Shown: positions 35,513 to 45,607, numbered from the stretch's first letter. The stretch is DNA of 64,000 nucleotides from Sphingomonas phyllosphaerae FA2 (GCF_000427645.1 NZ_KE386571.1:981676-1045675), one strand, 5' to 3'. Notes: generated from the letters alone by a model not told the origin. A program made the numbers and translations.

Positions 35513-37543
35513 TTATTGCCAGATGCTCACCCGCTGTTCGGGCGGCAGATACATGGCGTCGCCCGGCTTTACGCCGAACGCATTGTACCAAGGCGCGAAA
35601 TTGCGGACAATGCCGTTGACGCGATATTTGTCGGGCGAATGCGGATCGCTGAGCAATTGCTGCCGCTCCGCCTCTTCGCGCCGCTTGCCCTGCCATGCCT
35701 GCGCATAGGCGAGGAAGAAGCGCTGGTCGCCCGTCATGCCGTCCAGCACCGGCGGCTCGCCATGCCGGGCGACATAGCGGCGATACGCGGCGTAAGCAGT
35801 TTCCAGTCCACCCAGGTCGGCGAGATTTTCGCCCAGCGTCAGGCGTCCCTTGATCTTGACGCCGGCGATCGGTTCGTACTGGTCGAACTGGTTGGCCAGT
35901 CGATCGGCCTGCACATTGTATTTGGCGGCGGTGTCCTTGCTCCACCAGTCGCGCAGGCGACCCTTCTCGTCGAACTGGCGCCCTTGATCATCGAAGCCGT
36001 GCCCCATTTCATGCCCGATCGTCGAAGCGCCCGTCTCGGCGTAATTGACCGCAGGATCGGCATTGGCATCGAAGAACGGCGGCTGAAGGATCGCCGCCGG
36101 TAGCGTGATCTGGTTCATCGTCGGATCGTAATAGGCGTTCACCGTCTGCGGGGTCATGTACCACAGCCCGCGATCGACCGGCTTCGGAAAACGCTGGAGT
36201 TGCAGCCGCCATTGGAAGTCCTGCGCGGCAAGGCTGTTCGCCAGCGGATCGGTGCGGCTGACCTTCAGCGGCGAATAATCGATCCACTTCCTAGGATGGC
36301 CGACGCGCGGGTCGAAGGTGGCGAGCTTGGCCAGCGCTGCGGTGCGGGTGGCCGCATCCATCCACGTCGCCGCGTCGATCTTCTCCTTATAGGCGGCCTG
36401 CATGTCGGTGACGAGTTCGTCGGCCTTGGCCTGCGTTGCCGGCGACCAGTAACGCTGGACGTAGATTGCGCCGACCGCCTCCCCCAGCGCATCGTCGATC
36501 AGCCCCATGCCGCGCTTCCAGCGTGCGCGCTGTTCGGGCACGCCGCGCAGCGTCTTCGAATAGAAGTCGAAATTCGCCTGGTCGAAGGCATGGGGCAGAA
36601 AGGGCGCGGCGCTGGAGACGAATTGCGCGGTCATCCATTCCTTCCAGGTCGACAGCGGCACGTCGCCCAGCCGCTTCGACGCCGCCGCCACCGCGCTCGG
36701 CTCGGAGACGTTGACCCTGGTGGCGGCGGCAAGCCCCATCGACGCCAGCGTCGGGGTCCAGTCCAGATCCGGCGCGAGCCGCGTCAGTTCGGCGCGCGTC
36801 ATCGGATTGTGAGTCTTCACCGGATCGCGGCGCTGTTCCGGCGTCCATTGGTCCTGGCTCAGCCGCGTCTCCAGCGCGATAATCCGGTCGGCCTTGGCCG
36901 CCGCATCGGCGATGCCCGCCAGTTCCTGGATCTTGATCAGGTACGCGCGATAGGCACGGCGGATCGTGTCGTATTTTTCGCCCGTCAGCAGGTAGTAATC
37001 GCGCGTCGGCAAACCCAGACGTGCCTGGCCGCCATCGACCATGTAGCGGGTCGGATCGTCGGCGTCGGTGGAGATGCCGATGTTCACCGGCGAGGAGAAG
37101 CCCGGGCGCATCATCAGCTGGACCAGTTGCGGCCGCGTTTGCACCGCATCGATCTGCGCCAGCCACGGCGTGAGCGGTGCCAGCCCGCGTGCCTCGATCG
37201 CCTGCTCGTCCATCCATGCGGCGTAGAAGTCGCCGACCTTCCGCGCGGTCGGCGTCGTCGGTGAGGCAGCGGCTTCCTCGACGATCCGGCGAACCTGCCC
37301 CTCGATCTCGTCGGGCAGGTCGTAATTATAGCCAGCGCCGACCTTGTCCGCGGGGATCGGGTGATCGCGCAGCCACGTCCCCAGCGCATAGGCGTAGAAG
37401 TCGTCGCCCGCCTTCACCTGCCTGTCCATGTTCTGAAGCTCCAGCCCCCACGGCTGGTAACGCGGCTTGCCGTCCTGCGCGGCGAGCAACGTGGGTATGG
37501 AGACAAGCGCAAGGGCGAGCAGGGCGGAACGACGCATCATCAA
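35513..37543 (-). CDS. M13-family (neprilysin/PepO-like) metallopeptidase
   Basis: A 676-residue exported zinc endopeptidase. Signal peptide MMMRRSALLALALVSIPTLLAAQ is followed by the large M13_N helical domain. The catalytic domain carries HEMGH (His511, Glu512, His515) and the third ligand Glu572 in GENLADLGG; NAYYDPTMNQITLPAAILQ is the family substrate-binding stretch. Length is normal. It would trim short peptides in the periplasm. It diverges from the S9 peptidase across about 260 bases and is followed by a receptor remnant, which may once have imported the products. Confidence 0.95.
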   Translation of the reverse strand: MMMRRSALLALALVSIPTLLAAQDGKPRYQPWGLELQNMDRQVKAGDDFYAYALGTWLRDHPIPADKVGAGYNYDLPDEIEGQVRRIVEEAAASPTTPTARKVGDFYAAWMDEQAIEARGLAPLTPWLAQIDAVQTRPQLVQLMMRPGFSSPVNIGISTDADDPTRYMVDGGQARLGLPTRDYYLLTGEKYDTIRRAYRAYLIKIQELAGIADAAAKADRIIALETRLSQDQWTPEQRRDPVKTHNPMTRAELTRLAPDLDWTPTLASMGLAAATRVNVSEPSAVAAASKRLGDVPLSTWKEWMTAQFVSSAAPFLPHAFDQANFDFYSKTLRGVPEQRARWKRGMGLIDDALGEAVGAIYVQRYWSPATQAKADELVTDMQAAYKEKIDAATWMDAATRTAALAKLATFDPRVGHPRKWIDYSPLKVSRTDPLANSLAAQDFQWRLQLQRFPKPVDRGLWYMTPQTVNAYYDPTMNQITLPAAILQPPFFDANADPAVNYAETGASTIGHEMGHGFDDQGRQFDEKGRLRDWWSKDTAAKYNVQADRLANQFDQYEPIAGVKIKGRLTLGENLADLGGLETAYAAYRRYVARHGEPPVLDGMTGDQRFFLAYAQAWQGKRREEAERQQLLSDPHSPDKYRVNGIVRNFAPWYNAFGVKPGDAMYLPPEQRVSIWQ

Positions 37544-37802
37544 CTCCAGAGCGAGGCAGCAACCGACAGCTTAGGCGTGCGCGCGAACCCTCGCCAGCCC
37601 AAGCTGAGCCTCATCGAACGGCAAGGTCGGCAGGCATTGCGGCGCATGCCGACGGGATGAAGAACAACTTCTTCCAATTTGCAGTGTTTCGAACACGATT
37701 CTATCGACTCCCCGACGCCATTATGTCAGCCTCACGCAGAGTGGAGAGAGATGTCGCGAGCGATCGTCAGTCGTGCGGCATCGGCATGCTGGGGGGCTGC
37801 AC

Positions 37803-39962
37803 ATGGATCGTCGTGATTTCGTCTTATCGTTGACTGCGACCACGTTCCTGTCCTTTTCGTACAAAGCGCATGCGCAAACAACGAAGCCGCCGGTCGCCAA
37901 GCAGGTCGACGCGGTTGATGCCCGGCTCGGGTATACGTTGCGCGATCCGTATCGCTGGATGGAGAACCCCAAGGACCCCGATTGGGAGCCGTGGATGCGC
38001 GCGCAGGGGGACTATGCGCGGCGCGCGCTCGACGCACTGCCCGATCATGACGCGCTGCTGCGGCGGATCGGGGAGCTGACCGGCGATCTGCCTCTGGCGT
38101 CACGGTTGCAACGCACCGGCAATGCGACGTTCTTGGAGTTTCGCCCCAGCGGTGCGAGCGTCGCCAAGCTCTACGTCATTGAACGACCCGGGGCCGAGAA
38201 GAAGCTGCTCGTCGATCCCGAGTCGGCGAAGGACGCCAGCGGCGCCCATATGAGCCTGGACTGGTGGCGCGCCTCCGACGACGGTACGCTGGTCGCCTAT
38301 GGCATGTCGCCGGCCGGCTCGGAGGAGTCGGTCGCGCGGATCATGCGTGTTGCCGACGGTACGCACTTTCCCGAAGCGATCGATCGCGCGCGTTTCGCCA
38401 GCCCGCAGTGGCTGCCCGACGGGTCGGGCTTCTTCTACACGCGCGGTCGCGAAGGGGCGGTGCGGGGTGCGGCGGACTATCTGCTCAACACCGTCTCGTG
38501 GCTGCACCGGCTTGGCACCGATCCGAAGCAGGACGTGCGGATCGCGGGCGGTGGCGACACGGTCGACGGTTATACGTTGCTGCCGATCGACTTCCCGTTC
38601 GTGGTCGTCACGCCGGGATCGGATATCGCGCTGCTGCTGCCGTTTGGCGGCGTCCGGCGCGAGAACCCGCTGTTCGCCGCGCCGCTGGCGGAGGTGATGA
38701 CGGGCAAGCCGCGCTGGCAGGCGGTGGCGCGGATGGAGGATCGCGCCACCAGCTTCGCGCTGCGTGGGCGTGACGTTTATGTCGTGTCGGAAAAGGACGC
38801 ACCATTGGGGCGCATTCTTCGTACCTCGGCGACCGCTCCCGATCTCGCCCGCGCGACCGTGGTCGTGCCGGAGGCGAAGACGCCGATCGAGACCTCCGAC
38901 GCGGGGTTGGTCGCGACGCGGGACGGCGTCTATTTCGCACGCCAGAACGGTGGGCCGATGACGTTGCATCGCATCACGCCGGGCGGGCAGGTGACCGACA
39001 TTCCGATGCCGTTCGACGCCGGCATCTACGCGTTGTTCGGATCGACCGATCAGGACGGCGTCGATGTCCGCATGTCAGGCTGGGTGGAGCCGGCCGGACT
39101 CTATCGATACCGACCGGGCGGGCGGCTGGTCGATACCGGGTTGAGCCCGCGCCCGACCTTCTCGACCACGCCCTATGAATCGATGCGCCTGATCGCGACC
39201 GCGCGCGACGGAACCAAGGTGCCGGTGTCGATCATCGCGAAAAAGGGGCTGAAGCGCGTCGGTTCCGCGCCGGCGCTCGGACAATGCTATTCGAGCTACG
39301 GCATCTCGGCCGCGCCGTATTTCTCGCCGCGCTCGATCGCGTTCCTCGAGCGCGGCGGTGTGTTGTTCGAGGTCCATGCGCGCGGCGGTGGCGAATTCGG
39401 CTCGCCGTGGTGGCGTGCCGGGCAGAAGGCGAACAAGCCCAATACCTGGCGCGACTTCATCGACGGGTGCGAGGCGGTGGTGAAGGCAGGGTGGACCTCG
39501 CCGAAACGGCTGACGATCATGGGCACGTCGGCGGGCGGGATCGCGGTCGGCAATGCATTGGTCGAGCGGCCGGACCTGTTCGCCGGCGCGATCGACAACG
39601 TCGGCTGGACCAACACCTCGCGGGCCGGGGTGGAGCAGAACAGCGCGCCCAACTTCCCCGAATTCGGCGATCCGTCGAACGAGGCCGAATATCGCGGGCT
39701 CGTGGCGATGGACGCCTATCAGAAGGTCAAGGACGGGACGCACTATCCGGCGGTGCTGGCGATGACGGGGATGACCGATCCGCGGGTCGCGCCCTGGCAT
39801 CCCGCAAAGATGGCCGCCCGGTTGCAACATGCGTCGACCGGCGGGCCGGTGCTGCTGAGGGTCGATTTCGACGCCGGGCACGGCCTGGGGTCGACGCGCC
39901 AGCAGACCGACGCGCAATGGGCCGACGTGTTCGCCTTCGTGTTGGCGCAGGGGCGCGCCTGA
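37803..39962 (+). CDS. Prolyl-oligopeptidase-family (S9) serine peptidase, exported
   Basis: A 719-residue S9 peptidase with a probable Tat signal (MDRRDFVLSLTATTFLSFSYKAHAQ). The N-terminal part has the POP signature DPYRWMENPKD and a seven-bladed propeller. The C-terminal alpha/beta-hydrolase domain has the nucleophile Ser in GTSAGG, Asp in TGMTDPRV and His in FDAGHGLGS. POPs usually have GGSNGG; the change here is minor. It would cleave proline-containing peptides in the periplasm. ATG 37803 gives the signal peptide. It is divergent from the M13 gene and converges closely on the WYL regulator. Confidence 0.93.
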   Translation: MDRRDFVLSLTATTFLSFSYKAHAQTTKPPVAKQVDAVDARLGYTLRDPYRWMENPKDPDWEPWMRAQGDYARRALDALPDHDALLRRIGELTGDLPLASRLQRTGNATFLEFRPSGASVAKLYVIERPGAEKKLLVDPESAKDASGAHMSLDWWRASDDGTLVAYGMSPAGSEESVARIMRVADGTHFPEAIDRARFASPQWLPDGSGFFYTRGREGAVRGAADYLLNTVSWLHRLGTDPKQDVRIAGGGDTVDGYTLLPIDFPFVVVTPGSDIALLLPFGGVRRENPLFAAPLAEVMTGKPRWQAVARMEDRATSFALRGRDVYVVSEKDAPLGRILRTSATAPDLARATVVVPEAKTPIETSDAGLVATRDGVYFARQNGGPMTLHRITPGGQVTDIPMPFDAGIYALFGSTDQDGVDVRMSGWVEPAGLYRYRPGGRLVDTGLSPRPTFSTTPYESMRLIATARDGTKVPVSIIAKKGLKRVGSAPALGQCYSSYGISAAPYFSPRSIAFLERGGVLFEVHARGGGEFGSPWWRAGQKANKPNTWRDFIDGCEAVVKAGWTSPKRLTIMGTSAGGIAVGNALVERPDLFAGAIDNVGWTNTSRAGVEQNSAPNFPEFGDPSNEAEYRGLVAMDAYQKVKDGTHYPAVLAMTGMTDPRVAPWHPAKMAARLQHASTGGPVLLRVDFDAGHGLGSTRQQTDAQWADVFAFVLAQGRA

Positions 39963-39965
39963 GCA

Positions 39966-40688
39966 TCACGCGGGTGGAGGCGCGGCCTGTTCCTTGCGCT
40001 TCCACTCGGCGGTACGCAGCGTGACGTAATCGCGCAGCAACTGCACCCGACGCGGGCGGAAGCTGGTACCACCGCGCGACAACGCCGCAATCCGCGGTAC
40101 CTCGAACGTGCGATAGCCGTCGCGCAACTGGCACCAGGCGACCAGCATCAGCGTCCGCGGGCTGTACGACATGCCGAGCGGCAGGATCTCGCGCTCGGTC
40201 ATCCGCTCGCGCGCATCGCGGTAGGTGATGCAGACGCTGCACTCGTCCCAGCAGGCCTCGCGCAACAGGTCGAGATCGATGGTGATCGCGGCGCGCGGTT
40301 CGGGTGGCCGCCACGACCGGATCGTCGCATGCGCGGCCTGCCGCGCCTGCCGGTCGGGGAGCGTGGCGACGATCCGCGCCAGCGCGTTGCGCCCCGCCAC
40401 TGCCAGCGCGGCATCACCGAAGTCGCCAAGGCTGGCGACGCCGAGCATCAGCGCCTCGATCTCCAGCCGGGTGAAGCTCTGCGGCGGCAGCGTCGGATCC
40501 TCGGTCAGCGTATAGCCAAAGCCCGCGGCGCCATCGATCAGCGCGCCGCCGGCCCGCAGCGTCGCGATGTCGCGGTAGAGCTGGCGCGGAGAAATCTCGG
40601 TTTCGGCCGCGAGGCGCGCAGCGGTCACCGGCTTGGGCAGCCGGCGCAGCGCCTCCAGCAAACGCATCAATCGATCCGACCGCGCCAT
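39966..40688 (-). CDS. YafY-type HTH/WYL transcriptional regulator
   Basis: A 240-residue regulator. The N-terminal HTH_11 domain (RLMRLLEALRRLPKPVTAARLAAETEISPRQLYRDI) is followed by a WYL domain (VCITYRDARERMTEREILPLGM, then LVAWCQLRDGYRTFEVPRI). WYL domains bind ligands such as nucleic acids or small molecules and often switch stress genes. It is divergent from the GST gene across 70 bases, the likely target. The start is the ATG at 40688. Confidence 0.9.
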   Translation of the reverse strand: MARSDRLMRLLEALRRLPKPVTAARLAAETEISPRQLYRDIATLRAGGALIDGAAGFGYTLTEDPTLPPQSFTRLEIEALMLGVASLGDFGDAALAVAGRNALARIVATLPDRQARQAAHATIRSWRPPEPRAAITIDLDLLREACWDECSVCITYRDARERMTEREILPLGMSYSPRTLMLVAWCQLRDGYRTFEVPRIAALSRGGTSFRPRRVQLLRDYVTLRTAEWKRKEQAAPPPA

Positions 40689-40758
40689 CGCTGCTGCCCG
40701 AAATTGTCAGGAGGCGCTGCGTAGACCGGCCGCGTCATTCAACGCAAGGAGCACAAGG

Positions 40759-41331
40759 ATGCGCACCCTCTATTACTCGCCCAATTCTCGGTCCGACACG
40801 ATCGTCACGTTGGTGCGGATGCTGTCCGCCGACGTCACGCTGCACGAGGTGACGATCGTGCGACAGGACGGCTCGGGCGTGCGCGATCCCGCCAATCCGC
40901 ATCCCGAAGGCAAGGTGCCGTACCTGACCGACGGCGACGATGCGGTGCGCGAACGTGGAGCGATCGTCCTGTACCTGACCGATGCGTATCCCGATGCCGG
41001 GTTGGGGCCGCTCGCCGGGGAAGCGGGGCGGGGCGCCTATCTGTCGTGGCTGTCCTATTATCAGGGCGTCATGGAGCCGCTGTTGATCCTGAAATGGGCG
41101 GGCGTCGAGCATCCGGCGATCAATGCGGGGCTGCGCGACTACGATACAATGATCGAGCGACTGGCAGAGCCGCTGCGGCATGGCCCGTGGTTGCTCGGCG
41201 AGCGCTTTTCGGCGGCGGACATGCTGTGCAGCTCGCCCTTCCTGTGGTTCACGGCGATGCTGCCCGAGGAGCCGGCGATCCGCGACTGGGTGGAGCGCTG
41301 CAAGGAGCGGATCAGCGTCGTCGCCGCCTGA
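40759..41331 (+). CDS. Glutathione S-transferase family protein
   Basis: A 190-residue GST: thioredoxin-fold N-terminal domain (YYSPNSRSDTIVTLVRML, HPEGKVPYLTDGD, RERGAIVLYLTDAYPD) and an all-helical C-terminal domain (GPWLLGERFSAADML, the typical GST_C motif). It probably conjugates or isomerises electrophiles in the cytoplasm. The class is not clear and a catalytic Ser near residue 7 is likely. ATG 40759 follows CAAGGAGCACAAGG. Likely controlled by the divergent WYL regulator. Confidence 0.9.
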   Translation: MRTLYYSPNSRSDTIVTLVRMLSADVTLHEVTIVRQDGSGVRDPANPHPEGKVPYLTDGDDAVRERGAIVLYLTDAYPDAGLGPLAGEAGRGAYLSWLSYYQGVMEPLLILKWAGVEHPAINAGLRDYDTMIERLAEPLRHGPWLLGERFSAADMLCSSPFLWFTAMLPEEPAIRDWVERCKERISVVAA

Positions 41332-41336
41332 CCCAA

Positions 41337-41368
41337 TCGTCGCCCCGGGTTTGACGCCGGGGCGACGA
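41337..41368. terminator. Bidirectional hairpin between convergent GST and receptor genes
   Basis: A 12-base perfect stem, TCGTCGCCCCGG with its complement, has loop GTTTGACG. It sits between stops at 41331 and 41377 and resembles the REP-like palindromes at 48565-48643. Confidence 0.7.
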
Positions 41369-41376
41369 CACGCCCG

Positions 41377-43905
41377 CTAGAACTTGGCGCCGGCGCGGAT
41401 GCCGATCATGCGTGGCGGGACCGACACGATGTACGGGCGTTGGTCGCACGCGCCGCATTGCTGGAAGCGCGAGATCTGGCCGCGTTCATCCCACAAATTT
41501 CGCACGAAGATCTCGAACGTATAGTTCGACAGCTCACCACCGATCGACAGGTTCGCGCTGGTATAGGGTTGCAACCGGCCCAGCGCGTCGGCCTTTTCCA
41601 CCCGCAGGTCCGACGAGGCGGAACTCTGATGCGCGACAAGCCCTTGAATATAGGCGCGCACTGTGCCGATCGGCACCGAGTAGCGCGCGGTACCGCTCAG
41701 CTTGAAGCGCGGCGTGATCGGCAGGCGGGTGCCTGCGGGGGCAAGAATTTTTGCTCCCGTCGTACTGCAATCGACGGAATCGCACAGGTCGGTGCGGGTC
41801 TTCGCGTTGGTGTAGGAGCCCGCGGCGGTCAGCGAGAGGGCGCCCACGGTCACGTTGGTGTCCATTTCGATGCCGCGGATGCGCGCGTCGGGGCCGTTCT
41901 GGATCACGGTGAAGCTGTTTTCACCAAGGAACGAGAACTGAAATTGATCCCAATTCTGCTGATATACCGCCCCGTTGAAGCGGACGGTGCCGCCCGGTAG
42001 CGTGGTTTTCCAACCGACCTCGTAATTGGTCAGGAAGTCGGCGGCATAGTCGCCGACGTCGCCGCGGCGGTTGATCCCGCCGGGGCGGAAACCGCGCGAG
42101 GCGGTAGCGTAGAGAAGGACCTGGTCGGTCGGCTTCCACGTCGCGTTGAAGCGATAGGTGACGCCCTGACCGTCGGCGCGCTTGGGCACCACGCGGCTGC
42201 CGTCGGGGACGCCGAGATTGACGCACGGGATCGCGCCGACGTCGGGTGTGGTGAGGAAGTTGGTGGTGTCGCCGCCGTTCAGATAGGCGTCGCGCAACGT
42301 GCCCCCGCCGGCCATGTAGCAACTCGCCACACCGGTGCGCGAACTGCCCGCGGCGTTGAAGGGGCTGGCGCTGTAGGGACGGCCATCATCCGGGTCGATG
42401 CCGGGATTGCGGCCGAAGCCGAAGAAACCGACCAGCGAATTGTCGTAGATGAAGACGCGCCCGCCCGCGGTCAGCGTCAGCTTCGGCGTCAGGTCGTAGC
42501 TTGCCTCGCCGAAGATTGCGTAATCCTTGTCGACGCGGTGCTGGCGCGTCAGCCAGAGCGTGCCCGGATAGCCGTTGACCGATACCTGCGATCCGAGGTT
42601 CGGGATCTGGTAATCCTGGAAGATCAGGTTGCTTTGCCGCTGGTAGAAGGCGCCCGCGACCACCCGGAACGGCTGGTCGGCCGGCGAGGCTACACGCACC
42701 TCCTGGCTGAGCTTCTTGAAATGATCGCGGCCGATCACGCGCTGGCGCGGGTCGATCGTGTTGCCGTTGTTGTCCTGATAGTAGAAATACCCGGCCAGCC
42801 CGCCGACCGCCGAATACAGCGAGTCATAGGCTTCGGAATAATCGGTGTAGTCGCTCGACTGCACGGCGCGGCGATCGAGCAGCGCGCCGGCGTAGGTGAC
42901 GTCCCAATTGCCCAGCTTGCCCTCGATCGTCAGCGCCGCCTGCGCGAAGCGGTCGCGGCGATATTCGGGGTAGAAGCGCTGCACCTCGAGGTCGCCGACC
43001 CGGGGATCGTAGCCATAGCTGCCGTGGCTGTTCTGTTCCTGATAGAGCAGCGTCGGCGTCGCGGTCCAATTGTCGTCGAGATCGATCTTGAGCGCGGCAC
43101 GACCGCCGTAGGTTTCGGTGTCGTTATAGTCTTTCTTGACGAAGGCAGCATTGTCGACGCTGATCCCGCCGGGCTGTGGCAGGAAGCTGCGCGTGCCGGG
43201 CACGTTGTCGATGAAGCCGGCGTCCTTCTGGTAGAAGCCGACCACGCGCAGCGCGACCCGTTCGCCGAAGGGGATGTTGAGCATCCCTTCGCTGACATAG
43301 CCGATGCCGCCCGAGTGCAGCATGTTCACCTCGCCATCGACGCGGCCGTAGAAGCCGGCGGTGTCGGGCTTGTTGGTGATGATACGGATCGTGCCCGCCT
43401 CGCTCGACGCGCCGTACAGCGTACCCTGCGGCCCGGCGAGGCTTTCGATCCGCGCGATGTCATAGATGTGGATGTCGAGCGTGCCGCCGATCGTGGTGAC
43501 CGGTTGTTCGTCGAGGTATACGCCGACCGAGGGCAGGGAGCCCGAGTGATTGCCGTCGCCGCCCGACGCGACGCCGCGCATATAAACGGTGGTGACGCCG
43601 GGTTGCGACGACTGGAACGCGACCGAGGGCAGAAGCTGCGTATAATCGACGAAGTTGGAGACGTTCAGCTGGTCGAGCCGGCGGGTGCCGATCGCCTGGA
43701 TGCTGATCGGGACGTTCTGGATGCTTTCGTCCCGTTTCTGCGCGGTGACGATGATGTCGCCGTCGGTGGTGGTGGCGGTCGGTTGCTGCGAGGGCGTGTC
43801 GGCGGTCGTGGTTTGACCGGAGCCGGTTTGCGCCCCGGCGGGGACGGCGAACGCCGCAGAGGCCAGCAACGGAACGAGCACGCGACGACGGAAGCTGACC
43901 ACCAC
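41377..43905 (-). CDS. TonB-dependent outer-membrane receptor
   Basis: An 842-residue receptor with signal peptide MVVSFRRRVLVPLLASAAFAVPAGA, the DIIVTAQKRDESIQNVPISI segment that precedes the plug in many sphingomonad receptors, plug motifs (TVYMRGVASGG, IARIESLAGPQGTLYGASSEAG, IRIITNKPD) and a barrel ending GIRAGAKF. The ligand is unknown. It lies upstream of the TPR-sulfotransferase on another transcript and shares no regulator in sight. The receptor is intact, unlike the remnant at 34678. Confidence 0.95.
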   Translation of the reverse strand: MVVSFRRRVLVPLLASAAFAVPAGAQTGSGQTTTADTPSQQPTATTTDGDIIVTAQKRDESIQNVPISIQAIGTRRLDQLNVSNFVDYTQLLPSVAFQSSQPGVTTVYMRGVASGGDGNHSGSLPSVGVYLDEQPVTTIGGTLDIHIYDIARIESLAGPQGTLYGASSEAGTIRIITNKPDTAGFYGRVDGEVNMLHSGGIGYVSEGMLNIPFGERVALRVVGFYQKDAGFIDNVPGTRSFLPQPGGISVDNAAFVKKDYNDTETYGGRAALKIDLDDNWTATPTLLYQEQNSHGSYGYDPRVGDLEVQRFYPEYRRDRFAQAALTIEGKLGNWDVTYAGALLDRRAVQSSDYTDYSEAYDSLYSAVGGLAGYFYYQDNNGNTIDPRQRVIGRDHFKKLSQEVRVASPADQPFRVVAGAFYQRQSNLIFQDYQIPNLGSQVSVNGYPGTLWLTRQHRVDKDYAIFGEASYDLTPKLTLTAGGRVFIYDNSLVGFFGFGRNPGIDPDDGRPYSASPFNAAGSSRTGVASCYMAGGGTLRDAYLNGGDTTNFLTTPDVGAIPCVNLGVPDGSRVVPKRADGQGVTYRFNATWKPTDQVLLYATASRGFRPGGINRRGDVGDYAADFLTNYEVGWKTTLPGGTVRFNGAVYQQNWDQFQFSFLGENSFTVIQNGPDARIRGIEMDTNVTVGALSLTAAGSYTNAKTRTDLCDSVDCSTTGAKILAPAGTRLPITPRFKLSGTARYSVPIGTVRAYIQGLVAHQSSASSDLRVEKADALGRLQPYTSANLSIGGELSNYTFEIFVRNLWDERGQISRFQQCGACDQRPYIVSVPPRMIGIRAGAKF

Positions 43906-43999
43906 AACAATCCCCTTTGTTGCGACTATGTGACGTCATGCTGCAGCGCGGCAGCGGCACGGTCAATCCGATCAAGAAACAATTTATCGTAAAAGGGTT

Positions 44000-44021
44000 A
44001 GCGTGACGAAATTGTCACGCT
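44000..44021 (-). terminator. Hairpin at the 3' end of the TPR-sulfotransferase gene
   Basis: AGCGTGAC pairs with GTCACGCT around GAAATT. It overlaps the stop at 44015. On the minus strand it is followed by AACCCTTTTACG, a modest T-run. Confidence 0.55.
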
Positions 44022-45607
44022 GCGGGGGTGAAGCTCGGCGCAAGAGGATAACAATCGATCACGTCGCCGAGCGCGTGCTCAAGTGGCTTCAAGTGGGCGG
44101 CGAAAGGCCGCCATGCGCGGTCGCCGCCGCGGAAGATCGGCTGGCGTACCTGTTCGGACGAGGCGGTACGCACCGCCCGCTCGGTGCGGTGCGACGACAG
44201 GCAGGCGGCATCGAAGGGCAGGCCGCACGCGTCCAGCAGCGCACGGATATGCGGCTCTGGTGCGTCGACCAGTTCCTCGTGGATCACGCGATGGACTCGG
44301 CCGGGCTGCACCGCATCGATGTGCGCCATCATCCGCACATAGTCGCGGTAATAGCGCCCCATGTCGTCGAGCGCATAGCTGAAGCCCTGACCGCGCGCGA
44401 AATGCTGCTTGAAGTTCGAGAAGCAGCAGGCACGCGGATCGCGGCGCGCGTCGATGATCGTGGCGTTGGGGAGGATCAGCCGGATCAGTGCGACATGCGC
44501 CCAATTGTTCGGCAGCTTGTCGACGAAGAACGGACGGTCGGTGCGGCGCTGGACCGCCGCGCGGCGGAGATAATCCTCGCCCAGTTCGCGAGCGCGCTCG
44601 GCGGTGAGGTTGGAGAGGCCGGCGGGGTACTCCGCGATCCGGCGCGCGAGCGCGGGCATGTCGGGCAATTCGGTCGTGCCCTCGACCAGCGGGTGGCTGG
44701 CAAGGATCTGTTCGATCAGCGTCGATCCCGCACGCGGCATACCGAGCACGAAGATCGGATCGGGCGCGGGGCAGCCCCAGCCGGCGCGGCCCGCGAAGAA
44801 CTCTTCGCTGGCGGTCGTGACAATCGTGTCGACGAAGCGCGTCGTCTCGCCGGCGTCATAGTCGATCTGCGTCCGGCGCAGCGCGTTGCCGGCGGCGTAA
44901 TGCGCGTAGGCGCGATCGGCGTCGCCGCGTTCCTCCCACGCCTTGCCGAGCGCGAAGTCGAGATGGAAGCGATCTTCGGTCGTGATCGCCGGATCGGCGA
45001 GCGCAGCGGTCATCGCCGCGACATCGGCATCGTCGAAGCGCACGGTCTTGAGGTTGGCGAGGCTCCACCATGCCTCGCCCAGTTCCGGCCGCAGCGCGAT
45101 GGCGTGGCGATATGCGGCGACCCCGTCCGCCTGTCGCCCAACCGTCTTGAGCATATGGCCGTAGCTCATCCACACCTTCGGCTGTGCGGGCGCGGCGGCG
45201 AGCACGCGTTCGTAGAGCGCAATCGCTTCCTCGAACCCGCCGAGCCGGCCGAGCGCGGCGGCCTTGAGGTTGGCGTGGCCGAGATGCTCGGGCTCGACGG
45301 CAAGCAGCGTGTCGAGTTCGGCGAGCGCATCGACGGCGCGATTCTGTCGGTAGAGCACGATCGCGAGATTGGCGCGCGCGGCGGTGAAGCCGGGCGCGAG
45401 TTCGAGCGCGCGGCGCAACAGCGTCTCGGCATCGCGATTGCGGCCGATGCGACCGGCCAGTTCGGCGAGCATGCGGATCGCGCGCGCGTCGAACGGCTCG
45501 CGTTTCAAATAGGTGCGCAGCAACGGCTCGGCGACGTCGAGCCGATTGTCGTGGAGCGCCAGCGCGGCGTCGACTAGCAAGGCAGGGAAACGGGCAGGGT
45601 TTGGCAT
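44015..45607 (-). CDS. TPR-repeat sulfotransferase-domain protein
   Basis: A 530-residue protein. Residues about 10-260 contain several tetratricopeptide repeats (for example AETLLRRALELAPGFTAARANLAIVLYRQ). The C-terminal part is a sulfotransferase-like P-loop: PIFVLGMPRAGSTLIEQILASHP is the PAPS-binding region and IIDARRDPRACCFSNF the second. Such proteins transfer sulfate to peptides or small molecules, or may be repurposed. Sphingomonads often have them beside TonB receptors, as here (recall). Start 45607 is chosen because a longer frame to 45730 would lie inside the permease gene. The chosen ATG overlaps the permease ATG and has no visible ribosome site, so the start is uncertain. Confidence 0.85.
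   Translation of the reverse strand: MPNPARFPALLVDAALALHDNRLDVAEPLLRTYLKREPFDARAIRMLAELAGRIGRNRDAETLLRRALELAPGFTAARANLAIVLYRQNRAVDALAELDTLLAVEPEHLGHANLKAAALGRLGGFEEAIALYERVLAAAPAQPKVWMSYGHMLKTVGRQADGVAAYRHAIALRPELGEAWWSLANLKTVRFDDADVAAMTAALADPAITTEDRFHLDFALGKAWEERGDADRAYAHYAAGNALRRTQIDYDAGETTRFVDTIVTTASEEFFAGRAGWGCPAPDPIFVLGMPRAGSTLIEQILASHPLVEGTTELPDMPALARRIAEYPAGLSNLTAERARELGEDYLRRAAVQRRTDRPFFVDKLPNNWAHVALIRLILPNATIIDARRDPRACCFSNFKQHFARGQGFSYALDDMGRYYRDYVRMMAHIDAVQPGRVHRVIHEELVDAPEPHIRALLDACGLPFDAACLSSHRTERAVRTASSEQVRQPIFRGGDRAWRPFAAHLKPLEHALGDVIDCYPLAPSFTPAA

Noticed and set aside
42538..43992. 484-codon plus-strand frame opposite the second TonB receptor
   Set aside because: High-GC antisense shadow rich in Arg, Val and Ala with no family; the receptor on the other strand is unmistakable.
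44003..45577. 524-codon plus-strand frame opposite the TPR-sulfotransferase
   Set aside because: Antisense shadow; TPR and P-loop motifs lie on the minus strand.
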